Assembly (NCBI GenBank): GCA_017631135.1
Contig: JAGBTW010000151.1
Coordinates: 1 to 5,277 of the forward strand
Origin: Alistipes sp.
GTDB taxonomy: Bacteria > Bacteroidota > Bacteroidia > Bacteroidales > Rikenellaceae
DNA length: 5,277 bases
Reading direction: 5' to 3'
Shown piece by piece: positions 1-5,277 of this stretch. The notes under the pieces were generated by a model, which made no database searches, was not told the origin of the DNA, and saw nothing but the letters and a program-made list of their open reading frames with translations. The translations under genes and the position numbers were made by a program. Position 1 is the stretch's first letter; every line of letters begins with the position of its first letter.

Positions 1-961
1 CGACAGCCTTCTCGTACTCCTCAGCAGAGTGAATCATCGTTGTAACCTCCTTTGCCAAAGTCTTCTGCAACTCACGCAAGTGGGGAGCCTCCTCGTGGCG
101 TGCGATAAGTGACTCGATAGTCTCACGGTCGAGCAGGGTGAAGATCTTGATGTAGCGCTTTGCATCCTCGTCGCTCAAGTTGAGCCAGAACTGGTAGAAT
201 TTGTAGGGCGAGGTGTAGCGCGCATCGAGCCATACGTTGCCGCTCTCTGTCTTGCCGAACTTCGTGCCGTCAGCCTTGGTGATAAGGGGGCAGGTGATTG
301 CGAAGGCCTCGTTCTCACCACCGAGCTTGCGGCGGATGAGCTCCGTACCTGTGGTGATGTTACCCCACTGGTCTGCGCCACCGAGCTGGAACTTACAGCC
401 ATACTCCTTGTAGAGGTGCAAGAAGTCGTAGCCCTGCAAGAGCTGGTATGTGAACTCCGTGAATGACATACCGTCGCCATCGCCATTGAAACGCTTCTTA
501 ACCGAGTCCTTTGCCATCATGTAGTTCACGGTGATGCACTTGCCGATGTCGCGTGCAAAGTCGAGGAACGAGAACTCCTTCATCCAGTCGTAGTTGTTCA
601 CAAGTATCGCCTTGTTCTCGGCCTCCGAGTCGAAGTCTATGAGCTTCGAGAGCTGGTTCTTGATTGCCTCCTGGTTGTGGCGCAATGTAGCCTCGTCGAG
701 GAGGTTGCGCTCCTGTGACTTACCCGAGGGGTCGCCAATCATGCCCGTAGCGCCACCGATAAGGGCGATGGGGCGGTGACCACACATCTGGAAGTGCTTC
801 AAAATCATGACACCCACAAGGTGACCGATATGTAGTGAGTCTGCTGTGGGGTCGATGCCGAGGTATGCCGAAGCCATACCCTTCTTAAGCTCCTCATCAG
901 CACCAGGCATAACGGTATGAATCATACCGCGCCACTCAAGTTCTTCAATAAAATTTTTCAT
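1..961 (-). CDS. tyrS: Tyrosyl-tRNA synthetase (C-terminal end outside window)
   Basis: A cytoplasmic class I aminoacyl-tRNA synthetase that activates tyrosine with ATP and transfers it to tRNA-Tyr. The visible part is 320 residues; family members are usually about 400-430, so the missing part should be the end of the anticodon-binding region and the S4-like domain. Visible motifs are the ATP-binding HIGH signature at residues 44-47 (within [13 protein letters not shown]), the tyrosine-binding segment with Y172, Q176 and D179, the [10 protein letters not shown] segment at 192-201, and the class I lysine loop KFGKT at 234-238, a usual TyrRS form of KMSKS. The ATG at 961-959 begins [12 protein letters not shown], as expected for the family, and is preceded by an A-rich stretch without a Shine-Dalgarno sequence. 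It lies 45 bp downstream of dnaX on the same strand, and no TAnnTTTG promoter is visible in the gap, so co-transcription with dnaX is likely. Family identification is secure. Confidence 0.97.
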   Translation of the reverse strand, partial: MKNFIEELEWRGMIHTVMPGADEELKKGMASAYLGIDPTADSLHIGHLVGVMILKHFQMCGHRPIALIGGATGMIGDPSGKSQERNLLDEATLRHNQEAIKNQLSKLIDFDSEAENKAILVNNYDWMKEFSFLDFARDIGKCITVNYMMAKDSVKKRFNGDGDGMSFTEFTYQLLQGYDFLHLYKEYGCKFQLGGADQWGNITTGTELIRRKLGGENEAFAITCPLITKADGTKFGKTESGNVWLDARYTSPYKFYQFWLNLSDEDAKRYIKIFTLLDRETIESLIARHEEAPHLRELQKTLAKEVTTMIHSAEEYEKAV

Positions 962-1006
962 TCTTTAATTTATGTTTTAGTTATCTTATTCCGTTTTTCT
1001 ATCTTG

Positions 1007-2800
1007 CTACTCCGTATCGAGCTTCAGGCGCTCTATCATCTCCACCAAGCGCTCGTTCTTCGCGACAAGGTGCTTCAACCTATCCTCGAGCGTGATGGGG
1101 CGCGAAGCCTTTATCTGCTCGTTCACCTCCACCTCAATCTCGATGAGACCCTTGACTTTGCTGTGCTCGGCAATCATGCGCTGCAGCTCGGCCTTGTCGT
1201 GCATAATCTCATCGTGCAGCTCGCGCGAGGGCACAGCCAACCTAACAACATTGCCCGTAACACTCATATTGAGGAAGGCTACACCTATGCGGGGTCGCTC
1301 ACGCCTGATGCGCTCGATGAAGCTCTCCTTGGCAAGCGTAATCTTCTCCTCGCACGCGGGGTCTATCTCGACAACCTCACCCTTTGCAGCCTCCTTTGCC
1401 GCCTGCTCCGTCGCTGTAAGCGCCTCGCCATTTAGCAGGTTGTTTATCGACACGCCCGCCGATGTTTGGCGACGTGTGGCGCGACGTAGCTTGCTCTCAC
1501 CAACCTCTACACCCTGCGTGGGTGCGGGGGCAGGGCTCTGTGCGGGTGCTGCGCTCTCAACCTGTGGTGCGGGCTCAACCCTCTGCGCGGGTTGTGGTGC
1601 AGGAGAGGGTGTAGGCACTGGCGCGGGCTGTTGTGGCATCGCCGCCACAGCAACAAGCTCGGGAAGTGCAAAATCGGTTACGAAAGTTGTGGATGCTACC
1701 TCGTCATTTTTTTTTTGACCGAGACCCGCAATCTTCATGAGTCCCAGTTCAACGAGCAGTCGCTGATTTGACGACTGTCTTATCTTGCCATCCGCCTCGG
1801 TGAGCAACGATATAGCTCCAAAGAGAAACATCTCGTCACATGCCGCGGCTTGCGCCTTATATCGCTCGACAAGCGTACCCGTGAACTCGACAAGCGAGAC
1901 CGCAGGGCCCTTTGCCATGAGCAGGTCGCGCATGTGGGCATTCAATCCCGAGATAAAGACCTGGGGCGAGAAGCCCTTTGTTAACACCTCGTCAAAAAGC
2001 ATAAGGGCACCGACATAGTTGCCCGCCAAAAGAAGCTCCGTAGCCTTGAAGTAGGTGTCGTAGTCGAGGACATTGAGCGTTGCAGCCACATCCTTATAGT
2101 TGAGGCTCGAGCCGCAGAACGACACTGCCTTGTCGAACATCGACAGCGCATCGCGCATACCGCCATCGGCCTTGTGGGCGATTAGGTTTAGCGCCTCGTC
2201 ATCTGCCGCTACGCCCTCCTTCGTTGCTATGTAGCGCAAGTACTCCACGCCATCCTCAACCCTAATGCGGTTGAAGTCGTAGATTTGACAGCGCGAGAGG
2301 ATGGTGGGTATAATCTTGTGCTTCTCGGTTGTTGCGAGCACGAAGATGGCATGCTGGGGTGGCTCCTCGAGAGTCTTGAGGAAGGCATTGAACGCCGCAG
2401 ACGAGAGCATGTGAACCTCGTCGATTACGAACACCGAGTAGCGACCCTGCTGCGGGATGATGCGCACCTGCTCGATGAGGTTGCGGATGTCATCCACAGA
2501 GTTGTTCGATGCCGCATCGAGCTCATGCACATTGAGTGAGCGACCCTCGTTGAACGAACGGCACGACTCACACTCGTTGCACGCCTCACCCGCCTGGGGA
2601 TTGAGGCAGTTGATAGACTTGGCAAAGATACGCGCACATGTTGTCTTGCCCACACCGCGAGGACCGCAGAATAGGTAGGCATGTGCCAGCTGACCACGCT
2701 CGATGGCGTTCTTCAAAGTCGATGTTATATGACGCTGTCCGACAACCGAAGCAAAGGTTGCGGGACGATATTTGCGTGCTGATACTACAAAATTCTCCAT
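1007..2800 (-). CDS. dnaX: DNA polymerase III subunit gamma/tau (clamp-loader ATPase)
   Basis: The 597-residue AAA+ motor of the replicative clamp loader; it loads the sliding clamp and, in its tau form, links polymerases to the replisome. Visible: Walker A GPRGVGKT (46-53); a zinc module with C65, C74, C77 and C80; Walker B VIDEVH (125-130); sensor 1 around LATTEKH (155-161); the arginine-finger SRC motif (169-171); sensor 2 GGMRDALS (213-220). Domain III runs to about residue 360. A low-complexity Pro/Ala/Gln linker (about 385-430) and a C-terminal tau-type domain (about 475-597) follow. The frame stays open upstream to 2941, but the ATG at 2800 is chosen because MENFVVSARKYRP is the usual DnaX N-terminus, the extension has no family-like sequence, and it would cross the divergent promoter. 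Codons 362-365 contain ten consecutive A residues (see the separate entry), a possible gamma-producing slippage site. It is probably the first gene of a dnaX-tyrS unit. Confidence 0.97.
   Translation of the reverse strand: MENFVVSARKYRPATFASVVGQRHITSTLKNAIERGQLAHAYLFCGPRGVGKTTCARIFAKSINCLNPQAGEACNECESCRSFNEGRSLNVHELDAASNNSVDDIRNLIEQVRIIPQQGRYSVFVIDEVHMLSSAAFNAFLKTLEEPPQHAIFVLATTEKHKIIPTILSRCQIYDFNRIRVEDGVEYLRYIATKEGVAADDEALNLIAHKADGGMRDALSMFDKAVSFCGSSLNYKDVAATLNVLDYDTYFKATELLLAGNYVGALMLFDEVLTKGFSPQVFISGLNAHMRDLLMAKGPAVSLVEFTGTLVERYKAQAAACDEMFLFGAISLLTEADGKIRQSSNQRLLVELGLMKIAGLGQKKNDEVASTTFVTDFALPELVAVAAMPQQPAPVPTPSPAPQPAQRVEPAPQVESAAPAQSPAPAPTQGVEVGESKLRRATRRQTSAGVSINNLLNGEALTATEQAAKEAAKGEVVEIDPACEEKITLAKESFIERIRRERPRIGVAFLNMSVTGNVVRLAVPSRELHDEIMHDKAELQRMIAEHSKVKGLIEIEVEVNEQIKASRPITLEDRLKHLVAKNERLVEMIERLKLDTE
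1707..1716 (-). other. A10 slippery tract inside dnaX (candidate slippage or frameshift site)
   Basis: The coding strand of dnaX carries ten uninterrupted A residues, read as CAA AAA AAA AAT (Q362 K363 K364 N365). The phase A|AAA|AAA also fits a ribosomal -1 slippery heptamer. One extra A, or a -1 shift, gives Q-K-K-K followed at once by TGA (1706-1704), a 365-residue product. One missing A, or a +1 shift, gives Q-K-K-M-T-R followed by TAG (1698-1696), a 367-residue product. Either keeps the AAA+ domains and domain III and loses the linker and tau domain, which is the definition of gamma. Known precedents are transcriptional slippage on A9 in Thermus dnaX and ribosomal frameshifting on A AAA AAG in E. 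coli. I see no clear downstream pseudoknot or upstream Shine-Dalgarno-like stimulator, so polymerase slippage is the more likely mechanism. That it is used in this organism is inference. Confidence 0.6.
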
Positions 2801-2807
2801 AACTCGA

Positions 2808-2815
2808 CAAAGGTA
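2808..2815 (-). promoter_or_regulatory. Probable dnaX promoter, -7 element TACCTTTG
   Basis: A full match to the Bacteroidota -7 consensus TAnnTTTG on the minus strand, ending only 7 nt before the dnaX ATG at 2800. Initiation normally falls a few bases downstream of this element, so the transcript would have almost no leader. No convincing TTG -33 element is visible about 19 bp upstream, which lowers confidence. Confidence 0.5.
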
Positions 2816-2887
2816 GTAAATATTTCTTATAAATATGCTCACACGCGCGCGAATTTTTCGTTCGACACTACAATTGGATAATTTTTG

Positions 2888-2895
2888 TATATTTG
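2888..2895 (+). promoter_or_regulatory. Probable promoter of the metallophosphoesterase gene, -7 element TATATTTG
   Basis: An exact TAnnTTTG match 30 bp before the ATG at 2926. The expected start point is near 2901, giving a leader of about 25 nt that is A-rich (ACCAAAACTAACAACATACAA) as is usual in Bacteroidota. The -33 region is weak: no TTG lies at the best spacing. The element overlaps an upstream TTG codon at 2893, which argues against that codon being the start. Confidence 0.6.
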
Positions 2896-2925
2896 CAAAA
2901 CGAACCAAAACTAACAACATACAAA

Positions 2926-4092
2926 ATGAGAATTTCAACAAAACTTCTTACCGCACTGATAGCCTTGCTATTAGGAGTGGGCGGTGTCCGAGCGCAGTCA
3001 AGCGGCTTCAACCTTGTTGTTGTGGGCGACCCACAGCCACAAACCGAGGCGCAGATAACGAGCCTCGAAGAGGAGATAATACCTCAAATAGGCGCTATTG
3101 TCGAGGAGTACAAAGCCACGGGCTACCCCACAGCGATACTCCTTACGGGTGATGTGGTGTGGGACACGATGAAGTTTCTGCCCCGCGTGAAGGCCGACTT
3201 CGAGGCGCTTGGCGTGCCCGTATATGCCGTTATCGGCAACCACGACCACAACAAACATCACGAGCGCAACCAGAAGCGTGCCGAACGTAATTTTGTCGAC
3301 ACATTCGGTTCGCGTAACATAGCCTTTATGCTTGGCGAGACACTCTTTGTGACCTTCGACAACATCGACTACACAGCCTTCTCGGGCTATGGCGAAAAGA
3401 TTGATGCTGACCAACTTATATGGCTTGCTGGAGTCATGGAGGAACACCCTGATGTTGAGCGCGTGACAGTCTGCATGCACGCCTCGGCAACGAAGTTCTC
3501 GACAGGCGAGATTAAGCCATACATAAAGCCCGTAATCGGCATTATCGGTGACCGCAAAATCAACTTTATCACAGGACACCGCCACCACCACGACACCGCC
3601 GACCACACACCCGCTATAATTGAGCACAACGTGTCGCAGGTGAATGGCAATCTATGGTATGCACCCATAGGCTCGGACGGCATGCCCAAGGGTGTGTTCT
3701 GCATCGAGGAGCGCAATGGCGAGTGGCAGTGGCACCACCGCATACTCGGCAAGCGCGCAGATGAACCCCTTGTTGTCTACCCCGTTGGTAGAGTCAAGGA
3801 GAACGAGGAGTATGTCGTTGTGAAGGTCGTTGGCTGGGATGATAAGTGGACTCTCGCGTGGAGCGAGAATGGCGCGGATATGGGCGCTATGGAGCAGATA
3901 GAGATTCTCGACCCCGACTACATGTATTATGTTGAGAACGAGGCTAACTATCGCAAAAAATATATGAAGCGTCTCTATCGCTCGGCACACACCCATCGCC
4001 ACTACTACCGCTGCAAGCCCTCCTCATCGGATAGTCGCGTGACAATCACCGCCACCGACCGCTTCGGCAGGGTCTACACCGCAGAGATATAG
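2926..4092 (+). CDS. Secreted calcineurin-like metallophosphoesterase
   Basis: A 388-residue probable exported metal-dependent phosphoesterase; its substrate cannot be told from the sequence. A signal peptide is clear: MRISTK, a hydrophobic core to about residue 20, then likely cleavage after VRA (23) before Q24. There is no lipobox cysteine, so it should be soluble in the periplasm. Metal-site motifs occur in family order: GDPQ (34-37, where many members have GDxH), GDVVWD (75-80), GNHD (104-107), CMHA with H185, and GHRH (217-220), the last within a His-rich run to H222. This is the Metallophos fold, roughly residues 28-225. The remaining 160 residues or so resemble the C-terminal beta domain common in Bacteroidota members. 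Many of those relatives also have an N-terminal beta domain before the catalytic part, which is absent here. The ATG at 2926 is chosen over the TTG at 2893 because it begins the signal peptide and follows the promoter. It is transcribed divergently from dnaX, with the next gene 94 bp downstream under its own promoter-like site. Confidence 0.88.
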   Translation: MRISTKLLTALIALLLGVGGVRAQSSGFNLVVVGDPQPQTEAQITSLEEEIIPQIGAIVEEYKATGYPTAILLTGDVVWDTMKFLPRVKADFEALGVPVYAVIGNHDHNKHHERNQKRAERNFVDTFGSRNIAFMLGETLFVTFDNIDYTAFSGYGEKIDADQLIWLAGVMEEHPDVERVTVCMHASATKFSTGEIKPYIKPVIGIIGDRKINFITGHRHHHDTADHTPAIIEHNVSQVNGNLWYAPIGSDGMPKGVFCIEERNGEWQWHHRILGKRADEPLVVYPVGRVKENEEYVVVKVVGWDDKWTLAWSENGADMGAMEQIEILDPDYMYYVENEANYRKKYMKRLYRSAHTHRHYYRCKPSSSDSRVTITATDRFGRVYTAEI

Positions 4093-4148
4093 TTGCACTG
4101 CGACGAGATAAATTCGACATATATTATATATTTATAGAGATTTTTTTA

Positions 4149-4156
4149 TATCTTTG
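4149..4156 (+). promoter_or_regulatory. Probable promoter of the Mpv17-like gene, -7 element TATCTTTG
   Basis: An exact TAnnTTTG match 30 bp before the ATG at 4187, the same geometry as at the metallophosphoesterase gene. The expected leader is about 24 nt. The upstream sequence is very A/T-rich, with no clear TTG at the -33 position. It suggests this gene can be transcribed independently of its upstream neighbour. Confidence 0.55.
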
Positions 4157-4186
4157 CTTATTGTTAACTCATAAACTTACTGATAA

Positions 4187-4876
4187 ATGAAACGTCAAGA
4201 CCTCTATTTCGCCCTTTTGATGTTGGCGATATTCCTACCTTTCTTCCTCTTTGAGCCCGCCTACGCGTGGTACAAAGATTTCAATGGTGCTCACCCCATG
4301 GTTATGGCATTCCTCAAGTTCGGCATCCTCGCAACACTTGGCGAGATGCTCGGCTGCCGCATATCAACAGGCAAATACACAACACCAACATTTGGCGTAG
4401 CACCCCGCATGGTTGTTTGGGGCTTGCTCGGCGTTGTAATCTCTATGGCGATGTCTGTATTTGCGGCGGGCATCCCTGCGTTTATCACCAATATGGGTGG
4501 TGCTCACCTCGTGGCTCAATTTGCGGGCGAGGGCATCACCTTGGGCAAGTTCGTCGTGGCGTTGTCTATCTCGGTTATGATGAACACCTTCTTCGCGCCT
4601 GTGTTCATGACCTTCCACAAGATTACCGATACGCACATCGCCGAGTGCGGTGGCTCGATTAAGGCGCTTGTAACACCCATCGATATGCGTCGCCACATGA
4701 TGACGCTTAACTGGGATCGCCAGTGGAGCTTCATCTTCAAGAAGACCATTCCACTCTTCTGGTACCCTGCGCACACAATCACCTTTATGCTCCCTGGCGA
4801 GTTCCGCGTGCTCTTTGCAGCGTTGTTGGGCGTGGCTCTTGGTGTGATTCTCGCAATCGGCGCACGCAAAAAATAG
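4187..4876 (+). CDS. Polytopic inner-membrane protein resembling Mpv17/PMP22
   Basis: A 229-residue membrane protein with about five hydrophobic segments: roughly 7-24, 38-55, 74-98, 120-141 and 186-225, the last long enough for two passes. The C-terminal part resembles the eukaryotic Mpv17/PMP22 signature: a tryptophan (W192), a phenylalanine eight residues later (F200), proline (P203), and arginine four residues after it (R207), followed by a hydrophobic helix; human Mpv17 has nearly the same spacing in its WPAVQLANF...VP...R segment. The GILATLGEMLG stretch (46-56) also recalls the family's N-terminal G-D-x-x-Q motif, with Glu replacing Asp and Gln missing. The match is from memory and by eye, so the family call is moderate while the membrane-protein call is strong. 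Eukaryotic members form small-solute channels in organelle membranes; the bacterial role is unknown and no pathway is implied by the neighbours. The ATG at 4187 follows its promoter by a normal short leader. Confidence 0.75.
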   Translation: MKRQDLYFALLMLAIFLPFFLFEPAYAWYKDFNGAHPMVMAFLKFGILATLGEMLGCRISTGKYTTPTFGVAPRMVVWGLLGVVISMAMSVFAAGIPAFITNMGGAHLVAQFAGEGITLGKFVVALSISVMMNTFFAPVFMTFHKITDTHIAECGGSIKALVTPIDMRRHMMTLNWDRQWSFIFKKTIPLFWYPAHTITFMLPGEFRVLFAALLGVALGVILAIGARKK

Positions 4877-4891
4877 CCTGATAATCAGCAT

Positions 4892-4910
4892 ATATAAGCA
4901 CACCTTATAT
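4892..4910. promoter_or_regulatory. Perfect inverted repeat ATATAAG-N5-CTTATAT upstream of the rubredoxin-like gene
   Basis: Seven bases repeat in perfect inverted order around the spacer CACAC. The site lies 16 bp after the end of the Mpv17-like gene and about 30 bp before the -33 element at 4940. A second palindrome, CTGATAATCAG, is at 4878-4888, and a further TATAAG is at 4914-4919. No T-tract follows, so an intrinsic terminator is unlikely. A regulator-binding site upstream of the promoter is possible. The regulator is unknown, and the low-complexity A/T sequence makes chance a real alternative. Confidence 0.3.
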
Positions 4911-4939
4911 GACTATAAGAAATCATTAAGGAAAATCTA

Positions 4940-4969
4940 TTGCAGAATAAAAAAATGCCCTTATATTTG
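4940..4969 (+). promoter_or_regulatory. Strong promoter TTG-N19-TATATTTG
   Basis: This is the best promoter in the window: TTG at 4940-4942, 19 bp spacing, then TATATTTG at 4962-4969, matching both Bacteroidota elements. Transcription should begin near 4976. The only downstream gene on this strand starts at 5241, so either the rubredoxin-like mRNA has a leader of about 265 nt, or this promoter makes a separate RNA covering the hairpin at 5024-5172. Confidence 0.75.
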
Positions 4970-5023
4970 CACTCGGAAACAGAAAGAAAACCAATAAAAC
5001 TAAATAAAAAATACTAAAAATAT

Positions 5024-5172
5024 GGAGGTTCTATAAATTAGTTCGAGTTGATTTTGAAGAGTATTTCGAGGAGATTTCTCAGCTCTTCAGAAGGCGCAAT
5101 GCGAGCATTGTAACTGAGGAAAGATGAGAAATGTGCCGAAATAAATTCAAAAGCAACCGAAATAGAATCTCT
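5024..5172 (+). repeat. 149-nt rod-like imperfect inverted repeat (structured leader RNA or palindromic element)
   Basis: Hand folding pairs these segments in nested order: 5024-5034 with 5162-5172 (11 bp, two G-U); 5042-5045 with 5158-5161; 5047-5050 with 5154-5157; 5052-5058 with 5146-5152; 5062-5068 with 5137-5143 (TATTTCG/CGAAATA); 5074-5081 with 5125-5132 (ATTTCTCA/TGAGAAAT); 5083-5090 with 5114-5123 around a two-base bulge; and an apical CAATG-CGAG-CATTG hairpin at 5097-5110. That is about 54 bp, with a 7-nt one-sided bulge (5035-5041) and an internal loop of 5 by 4 nt (5069-5073/5133-5136). Such nested complementarity is very unlikely by chance. The rod lies between a strong promoter and the rubredoxin-like gene, so it would be transcribed. 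It could be a cis-acting leader, an independent small RNA with 6S-like rod shape, or a miniature palindromic insertion. I do not recognise the family. Confidence 0.65.
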
Positions 5173-5214
5173 TAAGACAACGAAAAATTTTATACTAATT
5201 TGTAGAACATCCAT
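5038..5214 (-). CDS. Possible 58-residue antisense small ORF, function unknown
   Basis: On the minus strand an ATG at 5214-5212 opens a 58-codon frame ending in TAA at 5040-5038. It starts MDVLQISIKFF and ends LEILFKINSN. The product would have a hydrophobic, Phe-rich first half (about residues 5-33) and a more polar helical second half containing SEELRNLLE. It lies wholly in the leader of the rubredoxin-like gene and passes through both arms of the rod. There is no clear TAnnTTTG promoter upstream; the nearest resemblance is TAGTTTTA, one base off. The composition looks protein-like, yet a palindromic RNA or repeat could leave the frame open by chance, so I consider translation unproven. Confidence 0.2.
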   Translation of the reverse strand: MDVLQISIKFFVVLRDSISVAFEFISAHFSSFLSYNARIAPSEELRNLLEILFKINSN

Positions 5215-5240
5215 TATTAACCCCTAAAACTAATAAGATT

Positions 5241-5277
5241 ATGGCAAAGAAGTTTATTTGTTCAGTATGCGGATATA
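5241..5277 (+). CDS. Rubredoxin-type iron protein (rubredoxin or rubrerythrin family), N-terminus only
   Basis: Twelve codons are visible, reading MAKKFICSVCGY, and the gene runs off the window. The CxxCGY knuckle close to the start is the first half of a rubredoxin Fe(Cys)4 site. An N-terminal position fits small rubredoxins and also rubrerythrin-like peroxide-scavenging proteins with a leading rubredoxin domain; the visible part cannot separate these. Both take part in electron transfer or peroxide and oxygen defence in anaerobes. The ATG at 5241 follows a typical leader (CTAAAACTAATAAGATT) without a Shine-Dalgarno sequence. The best promoter is far upstream at 4940-4969, leaving a structured leader of about 265 nt. 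A poor local match, TAATTTG at 5196-5202, is one base short of the consensus. Confidence 0.7.
   Translation, partial: MAKKFICSVCGY

Larger units (their letters stand above)
4995..5233 (+). repeat. Short direct repeats bracketing the structured leader
   Basis: TAAAACTAA occurs at 4995-5003 and again at 5225-5233, each followed by a similar ATAA or TAA. A second direct pair, ATACTAA, lies inside at 5011-5017 and 5192-5198. The left copy sits in the A-rich sequence just after the promoter, and the right copy is 7 bp before the ATG of the rubredoxin-like gene. The pairs might mark a duplication or insertion, but they are short, A/T-rich and not symmetric around the hairpin, so chance is possible. 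Confidence 0.3.

Noticed and set aside
1707..1716. The homopolymer as a sequencing or assembly error that breaks dnaX
   Set aside because: With exactly ten A residues the frame stays open and continues into a proper tau-type C-terminal domain, so the length as given is probably correct.
1092..1718. 208-codon plus-strand ORF opposite dnaX
   Set aside because: It is a low-complexity Ser/Gly/Ala shadow of the dnaX linker and C-terminal domain; it begins and ends inside dnaX.
2893..2925. TTG start eleven codons upstream for the metallophosphoesterase
   Set aside because: The TTG is part of the TATATTTG promoter element, and the ATG at 2926 directly begins a canonical signal peptide.
2801..2941. 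In-frame N-terminal extension of dnaX by 47 codons
   Set aside because: It lacks family-like sequence, crosses the divergent promoter region and overlaps the opposite gene's start; the ATG at 2800 matches the normal DnaX N-terminus.
2998..3627. 209-codon minus-strand ORF opposite the metallophosphoesterase
   Set aside because: It is a shadow frame of a clear gene with complete catalytic motifs; its translation is repetitive in Val and Cys and has no recognisable domain.
4093..4148. Intrinsic terminator after the metallophosphoesterase gene, using the ATATATTATATAT palindrome and the T7 run
   Set aside because: The stem would be only A-T pairs and is separated from the T-run; it is more likely low-complexity promoter sequence.
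5024..5172. Firm call of 6S RNA, or of RNase P RNA from the GAGGAAAG at 5116-5123
   Set aside because: The rod shape is 6S-like, but I see no large central bubble, and the stem starts about 48 nt after the predicted start site. The remaining RNase P core sequences are absent.
5192..5202. Second promoter for the rubredoxin-like gene at TAATTTG
   Set aside because: It is one base short of TAnnTTTG and lacks a TTG at suitable spacing; possible but too weak to list.

Overview
The window looks like a chromosomal segment of a Bacteroidales bacterium, possibly Alistipes or a relative; the genus is inference only. Promoter-like sequences match the Bacteroidota sigma-factor consensus TAnnTTTG. Start codons are preceded by A/T-rich leaders without Shine-Dalgarno sequences. 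The encoded proteins look like Bacteroidota versions of their families.

Layout: positions 1-961 (minus) hold tyrS, whose C-terminal end lies outside the window. Positions 1007-2800 (minus) hold dnaX, 45 bp upstream of tyrS and probably co-transcribed with it. A divergent promoter region of about 125 bp (2801-2925) separates dnaX from a plus-strand secreted calcineurin-like metallophosphoesterase (2926-4092). A small polytopic membrane protein follows (4187-4876) whose C-terminal part resembles the Mpv17/PMP22 family. After a 364-bp gap, the window ends in the first 12 codons of a rubredoxin-type iron-binding protein (from 5241). The genes do not form one pathway: the left half is core replication and translation, the right half is envelope and probable redox or stress functions.

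Two places deserve attention. First, dnaX contains a run of ten A residues on its coding strand, exactly after the AAA+/domain III part. Both alternative frames stop within four codons, so slippage would produce a 365- or 367-residue gamma-like clamp-loader subunit next to the 597-residue tau. Second, the gap before the rubredoxin-like gene holds a strong promoter (TTG-N19-TATATTTG) followed by a leader of about 265 nt. Most of that leader folds by hand into a 149-nt rod-like hairpin with about 54 base pairs. The rod is bracketed by short direct repeats and overlapped on the minus strand by a 58-codon ORF. It may be a structured leader or regulatory RNA, or a small inserted palindromic element. 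I cannot identify its family from sequence alone.
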